Origin: DASQVO01 sp035640715
GTDB taxonomy: Bacteria > Actinomycetota > Actinomycetes > Streptosporangiales > Streptosporangiaceae
NCBI GenBank assembly: GCA_035640715.1
Contig: DASQVO010000319.1
Coordinates: 1 to 5,704, forward strand
DNA length: 5,704 nucleotides
Direction: 5' to 3'
Shown here: piece after piece, positions 1 through 5,388 of the stretch
How positions within the stretch are numbered: the stretch's first letter is position 1
How the letters are laid out: each line of letters begins with the position of its first letter
The notes under the pieces: generated by a model
Database searches by the model: none
Told to the model about the DNA's origin: nothing
Seen by the model: the letters and a program-made list of their open reading frames with translations, nothing else
Program-made: the position numbers and the translations under genes

Positions 1-16
1 GTCATTGCGCGCTCCG

Positions 17-517
17 CTAGCTAGGTCTGTCGGCGAACTCGTCTGGCCCCTCGGCGAGGATGAGCTCGGCGAGGTTGGTCATGGATTTGCGCATGTCGGC
101 ACGGAGCCCAGGCGCGATGATGGCATGCAGGAGTCGGCCGAGCACGCCAAGCCCGATGCGGTAGCGGACAGCGTAGGTCATCTTGGTGCCCTCGCCGCCG
201 TCATCGAGGGTCACGGGCTCGAAAGAGAAGATGTTGGTCAGGTCGCGCAGCGGGGCAAAGCCGGTACCGGTGTCGACCCGGCGCCTGCCCGGCTCGATCT
301 CCCGGACGGTCCAGGTGGAGCGGGTAGTCAGCGGGCCGAGTGACCTGTTTCGTTCGGAGTAGGTGCGCTCGACTTGGGCGGTGCCGTGGTGGCTGGTGAC
401 TTCCAGGACGGTGGGGATCCACTCGGCGTACCGGTTGGTGGCGCTGATCACCTCCCACACTCGCCCGGGTGGTTCGGGAATGATCGCGGTCTCTGAAACC
501 GCGTATTCAGCTGCCAT
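17..517 (-). CDS. SRPBCC family protein (polyketide cyclase/dehydrase-like)
   Basis: The 166-residue product looks like a single START/Bet v1-type (SRPBCC) domain, the fold of polyketide cyclases and of many small ligand-binding proteins. The N-terminus (residues 5-35) has the family pattern: a first strand with a Val-Ser-Glu-Thr core, then a Pro-Pro-x-x-Val-Trp-x-Val-Ile helix and the Tyr-Ala-Glu-Trp-Ile-Pro segment. Alternating strands follow, and a long C-terminal amphipathic helix (about 125-155) would close the cavity. Length is normal for the family. No signal peptide or membrane segment is seen, so it should be cytosolic. The ATG at 517 is preceded by a GAGGAG Shine-Dalgarno sequence 7 nt upstream. 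It is the last gene of the minus-strand operon, 24 nt after the amine oxidase stop. It may bind or process a product of that oxidase; this is inference, since the fold does not reveal a ligand. Confidence 0.85.
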   Translation of the reverse strand: MAAEYAVSETAIIPEPPGRVWEVISATNRYAEWIPTVLEVTSHHGTAQVERTYSERNRSLGPLTTRSTWTVREIEPGRRRVDTGTGFAPLRDLTNIFSFEPVTLDDGGEGTKMTYAVRYRIGLGVLGRLLHAIIAPGLRADMRKSMTNLAELILAEGPDEFADRPS

Positions 518-524
518 CGCGACG

Positions 525-532
525 CTCTCCTC
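525..532 (-). promoter_or_regulatory. Ribosome binding site of the SRPBCC gene
   Basis: On the minus strand this reads GAGGAGAG, ending 7 nt before the ATG at 517. It lies in the 24-nt gap after the amine oxidase stop codon. It fixes the start and indicates that this gene initiates independently rather than by stop-start overlap like the two upstream junctions. Confidence 0.7.
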
Positions 533-541
533 AATCGCACG

Positions 542-1933
542 TCACTCGCACGCGAGAACGGCGCGCGCGGTGTCCCTGCCGGAGCGGACCGCGCCGTCCA
601 TGTACCCATTCCAGTAGCTGGCATGCTCGGCGCCGGCCCAGTGCACCCGGCCGAACGGGCGGTCACGCCACGCGCCGAGCTCACAGAGCACGCCGGGGCC
701 GGGCACGGACGTGGGGCCGCCGCGTGTCCACTCCTCGCTTGTCCAGTCCTGCTCGAAGTAGCTGGCTGGCTTCAGCGCGTCTTTCCCGGCCGCCGCGGCG
801 AACGCGCGCAGGACGGCGCCGCGTCGCTCCCTCGCCGGCCGGTGCGCCCAGGCGTGGTGCTGCGGGCCGCCGAGGAACCCCATCAGGACGCCGGGACGGC
901 CTTCTGGCGGGGTGTTGTCAAACATGGAGCAGATCGGCGACGGGTGCCGGAACACGCCCTGGCCGTTGAGCCCGTCGGCACGCCAGAACGGTTCGGGATA
1001 GACGGCTTCGCATTTCATCAGGGCACCGAAGGCCATCCGCGAAAACAGCGCGTCCTGCTGCGGCGGCAGCAGCGGCCGCCAGATGATCCGGGCGGCCAGC
1101 GGCGGCGGGATGGCCACGACGGCCAGCCGCGCGTGCCACGTTCCCGCGTCCGATGTCACCGTCACCGCGTGATCGTCCTGCTCGACCCCGCGTACCGGGG
1201 CGTTCAGCACCACGCGCCCGTCCAGCTGCTCGCTGACCCGCTGCGAGATCAGCTGGGAACCGCCGGCGAACCGGGACTCCTGCGCGCCGCCGGTCACGCC
1301 GATGCCGCGATCGACGGTCCCCGGCGTGGTCTCGTTGCCGAAGCCCGCGATGTACCACAGGCTGAACAGCAGCGAAGCGTCACCCGCGTGGCCGCCGTAA
1401 GCGGAGCCGAGGAACACGTTGACCAGATCCAGGGCTCCGGTGCCGGCGGTGGTCTTCCTAATCCAGCTTTCGAACGTCACGCTGTCCCACCGCCGGGCCC
1501 TGACCGCCTGCCACGGCGCGTCAACGGGGATCTTCCTGGCGAGCCGGTTGATCCGCAGCATCGTCAGCCCAAGGTCGGGCAGCGCCAGCACGTCTGGCGG
1601 AATGTCGCCGCTGTACCTGCGGGGCCGGCCGCCAACGCCACCACCGCCACCAACGCCGCCGCCCACGTAGACGGCTGACCCCTTGGTGTAGGCGGCGAAC
1701 GTGTCCACCCCGACCTCTTTGGCCAGCGCGAGAACATGATCCTGAGTCGGCCCGGCGAACTGGCCGCCTGCCTCGACCACCCTGCCGTCGCCCAGGTCGT
1801 GGTTCACCGTACGGCCGCCGACCCGGTTGCGCGCCTCGAGCACGACCACGTCCTTGCCCGCGGCCACCAGCTCGCGCGCTGCGGTCAGGCCGGCGAGGCC
1901 CGCGCCGACCACCACGACATCGGCGCGATGCAT
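542..1933 (-). CDS. Flavin-dependent amine oxidase (monoamine oxidase family)
   Basis: This 463-residue flavoprotein would oxidise an amine (or a related C-N or C-C bond) with FAD, normally using O2 and releasing H2O2. The N-terminus has the FAD-binding Rossmann motif Val-Val-Gly-Ala-Gly-Leu-Ala-Gly (residues 8-15), Glu33 for the ribose, and the Arg-x-Gly-Gly-Arg motif (37-41). Lys307, in Leu-Met-Lys-Cys-Glu before a Pro-Phe-Trp segment, matches the conserved active-site lysine of monoamine oxidases. The C-terminal FAD motif is present (Trp-Ala-Gly-Ala-Glu-His at 432-437, then Asn-Gly-Tyr-Met-Asp-Gly-Ala), and Tyr444 matches one wall of the aromatic cage. The cysteine that binds FAD covalently in mammalian enzymes is absent: the equivalent Gly-Gly is followed by Pro407-Thr408. 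FAD is therefore probably non-covalent and the second cage tyrosine is missing. A glycine-rich insert lies at 91-102. The ATG overlaps the kinase stop by 1 nt (TGATG). Substrate is unknown. Confidence 0.9.
   Translation of the reverse strand: MHRADVVVVGAGLAGLTAARELVAAGKDVVVLEARNRVGGRTVNHDLGDGRVVEAGGQFAGPTQDHVLALAKEVGVDTFAAYTKGSAVYVGGGVGGGGGVGGRPRRYSGDIPPDVLALPDLGLTMLRINRLARKIPVDAPWQAVRARRWDSVTFESWIRKTTAGTGALDLVNVFLGSAYGGHAGDASLLFSLWYIAGFGNETTPGTVDRGIGVTGGAQESRFAGGSQLISQRVSEQLDGRVVLNAPVRGVEQDDHAVTVTSDAGTWHARLAVVAIPPPLAARIIWRPLLPPQQDALFSRMAFGALMKCEAVYPEPFWRADGLNGQGVFRHPSPICSMFDNTPPEGRPGVLMGFLGGPQHHAWAHRPARERRGAVLRAFAAAAGKDALKPASYFEQDWTSEEWTRGGPTSVPGPGVLCELGAWRDRPFGRVHWAGAEHASYWNGYMDGAVRSGRDTARAVLACE
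1628..1666 (-). repeat. GGC/GGT triplet-rich tract encoding a poly-glycine loop
   Basis: Thirteen codons of the amine oxidase (residues 90-102) encode only Gly and Val, ten of the twelve residues after Val90 being Gly. The tract sits in the N-terminal third of the protein, between the FAD-binding segment and the first substrate-domain helices. It is followed directly by a basic Arg-Pro-Arg-Arg. It looks like a simple-sequence expansion in a surface loop and keeps the reading frame. Confidence 0.75.
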
Positions 1934-2874
1934 CAGTCCACCGCCAGCTCAGGGGTGGTCGCGGCGAACTTGTCGGCCGCGGAAAGATCGAAGTCGCCGT
2001 GGTCGCTGCCAAGCCCCTGCGCCACCAGCGCCGCCGCGGCGCAGCCGAGCACGGCGGCGTCGCGCGGTGTCCTGCCGAGGCCAATGCCGCGCAGGAATCC
2101 GGCCGAGAACGCGTCGCCGCACCCGGTGGTGTCTGCCACCGCGACGTCGAAGGCGGGCACGGTGATCACCTCGTCCGCCGTGATGACCTGCGCGCCACGT
2201 TCTCCGAGGGTGACCGCGACGCACCCGGCGCCCTGCTCGATCAGGGCGCGAGCCGCTTTCTCGACCGTGGCGGCTCCGGTGAGCCCGAGGATCTGCTGGT
2301 CGTTGGGCAGCAGGTAGTCCACGTGGGGCAGCGCGGGCGCGATCCACTCGAGCAAGCCCGGTTCGCCGGGTGCGAGCAGGTCGACTGAGGTCACCACGCC
2401 GGCCTCCCGCGCGGGGCCGAGGATCTTCGCCGCGTTCTCGCCGCCCATCAGCTCGGGCCCGCCCAGGTGCAGGTGGGTCGCGCGCGCGATCTCGGCGTAC
2501 GGGGCGTCGTCGGGTCCGTAGGCGGTGTTCGCGCCGAGCACGTGGAAGGCCGGCCTGCTGCCGTCCGGGCGGATCGGCAGCACGGACGCCGAGGTTTGCA
2601 CCGCGTCGCGGCGCATCACCAGCGAGGTGTCGACCCCGTACTTGCCGAGCATCGAGAGCAGCAGGTCGCCGATCGGGTCAGTGCCGACCGCGCCCGCGCT
2701 GCGTACCGTCGCGCCCAGCTTGGCCAGCGTGACCGCGGTGCCCGCGGCCGTGCCGGCCGGGCCGAACCGGATCTGGTCGACCAGTTGAGCGCCCTGCCCT
2801 TCCGGGATGGCCTCAACCGGACGGACCTGTACGTCGAACACGTGGGCGCCGAGCGAGATGACCGTCTGCATCAT
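1933..2874 (-). CDS. PfkB-family carbohydrate kinase
   Basis: This 313-residue ribokinase/PfkB-superfamily kinase would transfer the ATP gamma-phosphate to a sugar or sugar-like alcohol in the cytosol. Length is typical. The C-terminal signature Asp-Thr-Thr-Gly-Cys-Gly-Asp (248-254) supplies the anion hole and the catalytic base Asp254. The N-terminal signature lies at 38-54 (Gly-Pro-Ala-Gly-Thr-Ala-Ala-Gly-Thr-Ala, then Leu-Ala-Lys-Leu-Gly). The Asn often found in this motif is Gly45, which may reflect substrate preference. Leu-Pro-Asn (189-191) and Thr-Leu-Gly-Glu-Arg-Gly (222-227) match the usual nucleotide-side motifs. The ATG at 2874 overlaps the aldolase stop as ATGA and has a very strong Shine-Dalgarno sequence; a second ATG follows at once. 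Next to a class II aldolase, the likely role is to phosphorylate the sugar that the aldolase cleaves. Ribose, fructose-type or deoxysugar specificity cannot be decided here. Confidence 0.9.
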   Translation of the reverse strand: MMQTVISLGAHVFDVQVRPVEAIPEGQGAQLVDQIRFGPAGTAAGTAVTLAKLGATVRSAGAVGTDPIGDLLLSMLGKYGVDTSLVMRRDAVQTSASVLPIRPDGSRPAFHVLGANTAYGPDDAPYAEIARATHLHLGGPELMGGENAAKILGPAREAGVVTSVDLLAPGEPGLLEWIAPALPHVDYLLPNDQQILGLTGAATVEKAARALIEQGAGCVAVTLGERGAQVITADEVITVPAFDVAVADTTGCGDAFSAGFLRGIGLGRTPRDAAVLGCAAAALVAQGLGSDHGDFDLSAADKFAATTPELAVD

Positions 2875-3563
2875 TGGGTGTCCTCCTCCTTCTCAACGCG
2901 CTCAACGCGCCGGGGGCTGCCATAGCCGCGGCTAAGTGCCGCCTCGATGACGGCGGCCTGCTGGGCCTGGCTCAGGACCCGCGGCGTGCCGATCGCCGCG
3001 GCGCGCAGGTAGATGCCGCACGCCCACTCCAGCAGCAGCGCGTTGTCCACCGCCTGGTCCAGCGTCGCGCCGAACGCGATCGCGCCGTGGTTGGCCATCA
3101 GCGCCGCCGACTTGCCGGCGAGCGCCGTCAGCACGTGCCCGGCCAGCTCCGGGCTGCCGAAGACGGCGAACGGCGCCACCCGCACCGATCCGCCGATCAG
3201 GAGCTGCTGGTAGTGCACGCACGGGAGCTCGTCCACGACCAGCGACAGCGCGGTGGCCTGCGGCGAGTGCGTGTGTACAACGGCGCCAGCGCCAAATTCC
3301 CGGTAGACGCCCAGGTGGAGCTCGAGTTCCGAAGTCGGCTCGAGCTCGCCGGCGGCCAGGCTGCCGTCCAGCCCCACCACGCTCACCTGTTCCGGCGTGG
3401 CGCGCCCGAGCGTGACGCCGGTCGCGGTGACGGCCACGTGGTCGCCCGCCCGCACGCTCACGTTGCCCGCGGTGCCGATCAGCAGGCCCTCGCGGGCGAG
3501 GGAGTGGCAGGCCGCCGCCACGGCGCACCGCTCCTCCTCGAGCAGCGGAATCACGTCCACCAT
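2871..3563 (-). CDS. Class II aldolase/adducin family protein (fuculose-phosphate aldolase-like)
   Basis: The 230-residue product has the full layout of the zinc-dependent L-fuculose-1-phosphate aldolase / L-ribulose-5-phosphate 4-epimerase family. Gly-Thr-Ala-Gly-Asn-Val-Ser (30-36) is the phosphate-binding loop. Pro-Thr-Ser-Glu (76-79) carries the catalytic acid Glu79. His97 and His99 in Val-Val-His-Thr-His-Ser, with His159 in Ala-Asn-His-Gly-Ala, are the zinc ligands. The expected reaction is retro-aldol cleavage of a ketose 1-phosphate to DHAP plus an aldehyde; epimerase or decarboxylase activity occurs in relatives and is not excluded. It is the first gene of the operon. The ATG at 3563 has no Shine-Dalgarno sequence and lies a few bases from a candidate -10 box, so the mRNA may be leaderless. 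The acidic C-terminal tail (Glu-Lys-Glu-Glu-Asp) is the translation of the kinase's Shine-Dalgarno sequence. Confidence 0.9.
   Translation of the reverse strand: MVDVIPLLEEERCAVAAACHSLAREGLLIGTAGNVSVRAGDHVAVTATGVTLGRATPEQVSVVGLDGSLAAGELEPTSELELHLGVYREFGAGAVVHTHSPQATALSLVVDELPCVHYQQLLIGGSVRVAPFAVFGSPELAGHVLTALAGKSAALMANHGAIAFGATLDQAVDNALLLEWACGIYLRAAAIGTPRVLSQAQQAAVIEAALSRGYGSPRRVERVEKEEDTQ
2881..2891 (-). promoter_or_regulatory. Strong ribosome binding site of the PfkB kinase
   Basis: On the minus strand this reads AAGGAGGAGGA, a near-ideal anti-16S match 6-10 nt before the ATG at 2874. It lies wholly within the last codons of the aldolase gene. With the ATGA overlap it predicts efficient coupled initiation of the kinase. 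Confidence 0.8.
2892..2909. repeat. 9-bp tandem duplication at the aldolase 3' end
   Basis: CTCAACGCG occurs twice in perfect tandem on the plus strand (2892-2900 and 2901-2909). It encodes a repeated Arg-Val-Glu pair in the aldolase tail, just before the codons that carry the kinase ribosome binding site. It is probably a small slippage duplication. Confidence 0.7.
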
Positions 3564-3571
3564 GAAAGCCG

Positions 3572-3600
3572 ATGGTAGACTAAACCTGAAACAAAGTCAC
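3572..3600 (-). promoter_or_regulatory. Candidate promoter of the aldolase-kinase-oxidase-SRPBCC operon
   Basis: Read on the minus strand, GTGACT (3600-3595) and TACCAT (3577-3572) form a -35/-10 pair with a 17-nt spacer. The -10 fits the actinobacterial TAnnnT pattern. Transcription would begin about 3565, one or two bases before the ATG at 3563, which fits the lack of a Shine-Dalgarno sequence there. The -35 lies inside the inverted repeat at 3582-3610, so a bound repressor would block it. Prediction by eye only. Confidence 0.4.
3576..3581 (+). promoter_or_regulatory. Candidate -10 box for the TetR-reductase gene
   Basis: TAGACT matches the TAGnnT -10 pattern common in actinobacterial housekeeping promoters and lies 40 nt before the ATG at 3622. 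No convincing -35 is seen at the usual distance. It overlaps the minus-strand -10 by two bases, so the two promoters would be mutually exclusive or jointly regulated. Confidence 0.35.
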
Positions 3601-3610
3601 GTTCAGATTT
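3582..3610. promoter_or_regulatory. Inverted repeat, candidate TetR operator
   Basis: The arms AAACCTGAA (3582-3590) and TTCAGATTT (3602-3610) pair at 8 of 9 positions across an 11-nt spacer, centred at 3596. The site lies in the 58-nt gap between the divergent genes. It covers the predicted -35 of the minus-strand operon and lies just after the predicted plus-strand -10. That position and dyad form are what an autoregulating TetR dimer with a divergent target would use. Binding is inferred from position and symmetry alone. Confidence 0.5.
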
Positions 3611-3621
3611 TGAGGCCAGGG

Positions 3622-5367
3622 ATGACCGCTGAACTCGATCCGGCCGGCTTGGATGTCGACGCGATGCGGCTGCGCCGGACACCGCGCCAGGCGCGGGCAC
3701 GGCAGAAGCTCGCGCGGGTCCTTGAGGCCGCCGACCGGCTGCTCGCCGGGGAAGGCCCTGAGGCGCTGACGACCACCAGGGTCGCTGCGGCTGCCGGGGT
3801 GTCGGTCGGAACGCTGTACCAGTACCTGCCGGACCGCGACGCCATTATCGACGCCCTGGCCGACCGGTACCTGACCCGGCTGGAAGCGCTGATGGACGAG
3901 TTCGTGGTCATGGCACAGCGGGAGACCTGGCCGGACCCGGTCGCCGTCCTCGTCGACGCGTTCGCCGATCTGTACCGTTCGGAACCAGGGTTCCGCGCGC
4001 TGTGGTTCGGCCGCCACTTCACCGAGCGGACCAGGGAAGCCGACCGCAGGCACAAGCGCATGATGGCGGCCGCCGTGCACCGCATCCTCGTCGCGCAGCA
4101 CCTGCTTCCCGACGACGAGGCGGCCGCGACGGCCTGCTTCGCCGGGTTCCTTGCCGCCGACGCCGTGACCCAAGAGGCGTTCCGCGCCGACCCCGGCGGT
4201 GCGGCCGACCTGCTCGGCCAGCTCAAGGCCATGCTTAGGGCCTATCTCGACCGGCTGGCCCACGAGCGCCCACAGGCGGGCGCGGCTGAAGGAGAGTTAC
4301 CGAAGGTGAACGAGAAAGTCCTAGTCACTGGCGGGAGCGGGTTCGTCGCCAGCCATCTCGTCGAGCAGTTGCTGGCTCGCGGCTACCCGGTCAACGCGAC
4401 CGTGCGCAGCCTGGCGAACGCGCCCAAGGCCGCGCCACTGCTGCGCCTGCAGGACAGGCACCCCGGCATGCTTCAGCTTTTCGAGGCCGACCTGCTGCGG
4501 CCGGGTTCGTTCGGCGCCGCGATGAAGGACTGCCGTGTCGTGTTCCACGTGGCCTCCCCCTTTCTGATGCCGGAGCGCATCAAGGATGGGCGCAAGGACG
4601 TGCTCGAACCGGCCGTGCAGGGCATGCGGAACGTCCTTGCCAGCATCAACGAGACGCGATCGGTAGAACGGCTGGTTCTCACCTCGACGGTCGGCGCGAT
4701 CTTCGGTGACTACATCGACGTGCTGAGCATGAAGGACCAGACACTGTCCGAGGACTATTTCAATACGACCAGCACGCTGGAGAACAACCCGTACCACTAT
4801 GCGAAGACGGTGGCTGAGCGCGAGGCCTGGGCCGCGGCGGGGGAGCAGGACCGCTGGTCGATGGTCAGCCTCAACCCGGGCCTTGTCCTGGGGCCCTCGT
4901 TCACCCCGGCGTCGGATTCAGGGAGCCTGTTCCTGCTCGATGAGCTGCTGCGCGGCTACTTCTTCTACGGCGCGGCGAACTTCAGCTTCACGGTCGTCGA
5001 CGTCCGGGATCTGGTCCTCGCGCATATCAGCGCGGCGGAGGACGGATCGGCTTCCGGCCGCTACATCGTGGCGCACCAGGAGATGTACTCGTTCCCGCAG
5101 ATGGCCAACATCATCAGGGACAAGTACCCCAGGAACTACCGGATTCCGCGCAACACGGTTCCCGACTGGGTGGTGCGGATCCTTGGTCCCCGCTTCGGCC
5201 TGACCCAGCAGTACATCAGCAACCACCTGGGCATCCGCTTCGCCGTTGACAACAGCCGGAGCATTAAGGAGCTGAGGGTGTCCTACCGGCCCGTGGCGGA
5301 GACAGTCCTGGACCACTACGCGTCGTGGCGGACCAACCGGTCGCGGGTGCCCGCCGCGACTAGCTGA
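3622..5367 (+). CDS. TetR-type regulator fused in frame to an extended SDR reductase
   Basis: One uninterrupted 581-residue frame joins two full-length proteins. Residues 18-75 are a TetR N-terminal DNA-binding domain, with the helix-turn-helix at about 52-70 and the recognition segment Val-Ser-Val-Gly-Thr-Leu-Tyr-Gln-Tyr. Residues 80-215 form the helical ligand and dimer domain expected of a roughly 220-residue TetR protein. A short Ala/Gly/Glu linker (216-228) leads without a stop into the Rossmann domain of a dihydroflavonol-4-reductase-like SDR. ATG 3622 was chosen because it follows the divergent promoter region, has GAGG 6 nt upstream, and gives a normal TetR N-terminus. ATG 3664 is a possible alternative. 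Longer in-frame starts back to 3397 would overlap the aldolase antisense and the operator. It is either a true fusion or two products from one frame (see 4306-5367). The regulator probably controls the divergent operon and itself. The effector is unknown. Confidence 0.75.
   Translation: MTAELDPAGLDVDAMRLRRTPRQARARQKLARVLEAADRLLAGEGPEALTTTRVAAAAGVSVGTLYQYLPDRDAIIDALADRYLTRLEALMDEFVVMAQRETWPDPVAVLVDAFADLYRSEPGFRALWFGRHFTERTREADRRHKRMMAAAVHRILVAQHLLPDDEAAATACFAGFLAADAVTQEAFRADPGGAADLLGQLKAMLRAYLDRLAHERPQAGAAEGELPKVNEKVLVTGGSGFVASHLVEQLLARGYPVNATVRSLANAPKAAPLLRLQDRHPGMLQLFEADLLRPGSFGAAMKDCRVVFHVASPFLMPERIKDGRKDVLEPAVQGMRNVLASINETRSVERLVLTSTVGAIFGDYIDVLSMKDQTLSEDYFNTTSTLENNPYHYAKTVAEREAWAAAGEQDRWSMVSLNPGLVLGPSFTPASDSGSLFLLDELLRGYFFYGAANFSFTVVDVRDLVLAHISAAEDGSASGRYIVAHQEMYSFPQMANIIRDKYPRNYRIPRNTVPDWVVRILGPRFGLTQQYISNHLGIRFAVDNSRSIKELRVSYRPVAETVLDHYASWRTNRSRVPAATS
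4288..4296 (+). promoter_or_regulatory. Internal ribosome binding site in the TetR-SDR linker
   Basis: GAAGGAGAG lies 9-11 nt before the in-frame GTG at 4306. It sits where the TetR domain ends and the Rossmann domain begins. A Shine-Dalgarno sequence at that exact junction suggests the reductase is, or once was, started separately. TetR-domain translation would run straight through it. Confidence 0.55.
4297..4299 (+). other. TTA leucine codon in the TetR-SDR linker
   Basis: This is codon 226 counted from ATG 3622. Scanning the recognised complete genes on both strands by eye found no other in-frame TTA. The other TTA/TAA strings in them are out of frame. In Streptomyces and related genera TTA is read by the developmentally controlled bldA tRNA. 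Here it precedes the candidate reductase start by two codons, so it would affect the fusion but not a separately started reductase. Confidence 0.7.
4306..5367 (+). CDS. NAD(P)-dependent SDR reductase (dihydroflavonol-4-reductase-like), possible separate product
   Basis: Starting at the GTG at 4306 gives a 353-residue extended short-chain dehydrogenase/reductase that would reduce a ketone or aldehyde with a nicotinamide cofactor. Numbered from that start, Thr8-Gly-Gly-Ser-Gly-Phe-Val-Ala15 is the TGxxGxxA cofactor motif. Arg34 at the end of strand 2 suggests NADPH, as in plant dihydroflavonol and cinnamoyl-CoA reductases. Ser127 (in Leu-Thr-Ser-Thr) with Tyr163 and Lys167 (Tyr-His-Tyr-Ala-Lys) forms the catalytic triad. 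Val-Asp-Val-Arg-Asp-Leu, about 55 residues before the end of the fold core, is also typical. Length is normal, so the domain is complete without the TetR part. GAAGGAGAG upstream supports this start. It shares its frame and stop with the TetR-SDR entry: this is the alternative reading, not an additional gene. The substrate is unknown. Confidence 0.6.
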   Translation: MNEKVLVTGGSGFVASHLVEQLLARGYPVNATVRSLANAPKAAPLLRLQDRHPGMLQLFEADLLRPGSFGAAMKDCRVVFHVASPFLMPERIKDGRKDVLEPAVQGMRNVLASINETRSVERLVLTSTVGAIFGDYIDVLSMKDQTLSEDYFNTTSTLENNPYHYAKTVAEREAWAAAGEQDRWSMVSLNPGLVLGPSFTPASDSGSLFLLDELLRGYFFYGAANFSFTVVDVRDLVLAHISAAEDGSASGRYIVAHQEMYSFPQMANIIRDKYPRNYRIPRNTVPDWVVRILGPRFGLTQQYISNHLGIRFAVDNSRSIKELRVSYRPVAETVLDHYASWRTNRSRVPAATS

Positions 5368-5388
5368 CCGTCCGCCCCTCGCCTCTTT

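Noticed and set aside
1..16. Left-edge bases after the SRPBCC stop
   Set aside because: Too short to interpret. A GCTAGCTAG stretch spans the stop, but no terminator or gene can be supported.
623..1678. Long plus-strand open frame (351 residues) opposite the amine oxidase
   Set aside because: It is a mirror frame of a GC-rich gene: Arg/Pro/Gly-rich, no recognisable domain, while the minus strand carries clear flavoprotein motifs.
2874..3578. Plus-strand open frame (234 residues) opposite the aldolase
   Set aside because: No family features; the aldolase on the other strand has all its zinc ligands and its catalytic Glu.
3397..3621. In-frame upstream extension of the TetR-SDR protein (75 more residues, ATG 3397)
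   Set aside because: It would lie antisense within the aldolase gene, cross the promoter and operator region, and adds no TetR-like sequence. ATG 3622 gives a normal N-terminus.
3580..4263. Minus-strand open frames opposite the TetR domain (227 and 209 residues)
   Set aside because: No domain is recognisable, the composition is that of a shadow frame, and the opposite strand encodes an unmistakable TetR helix-turn-helix.
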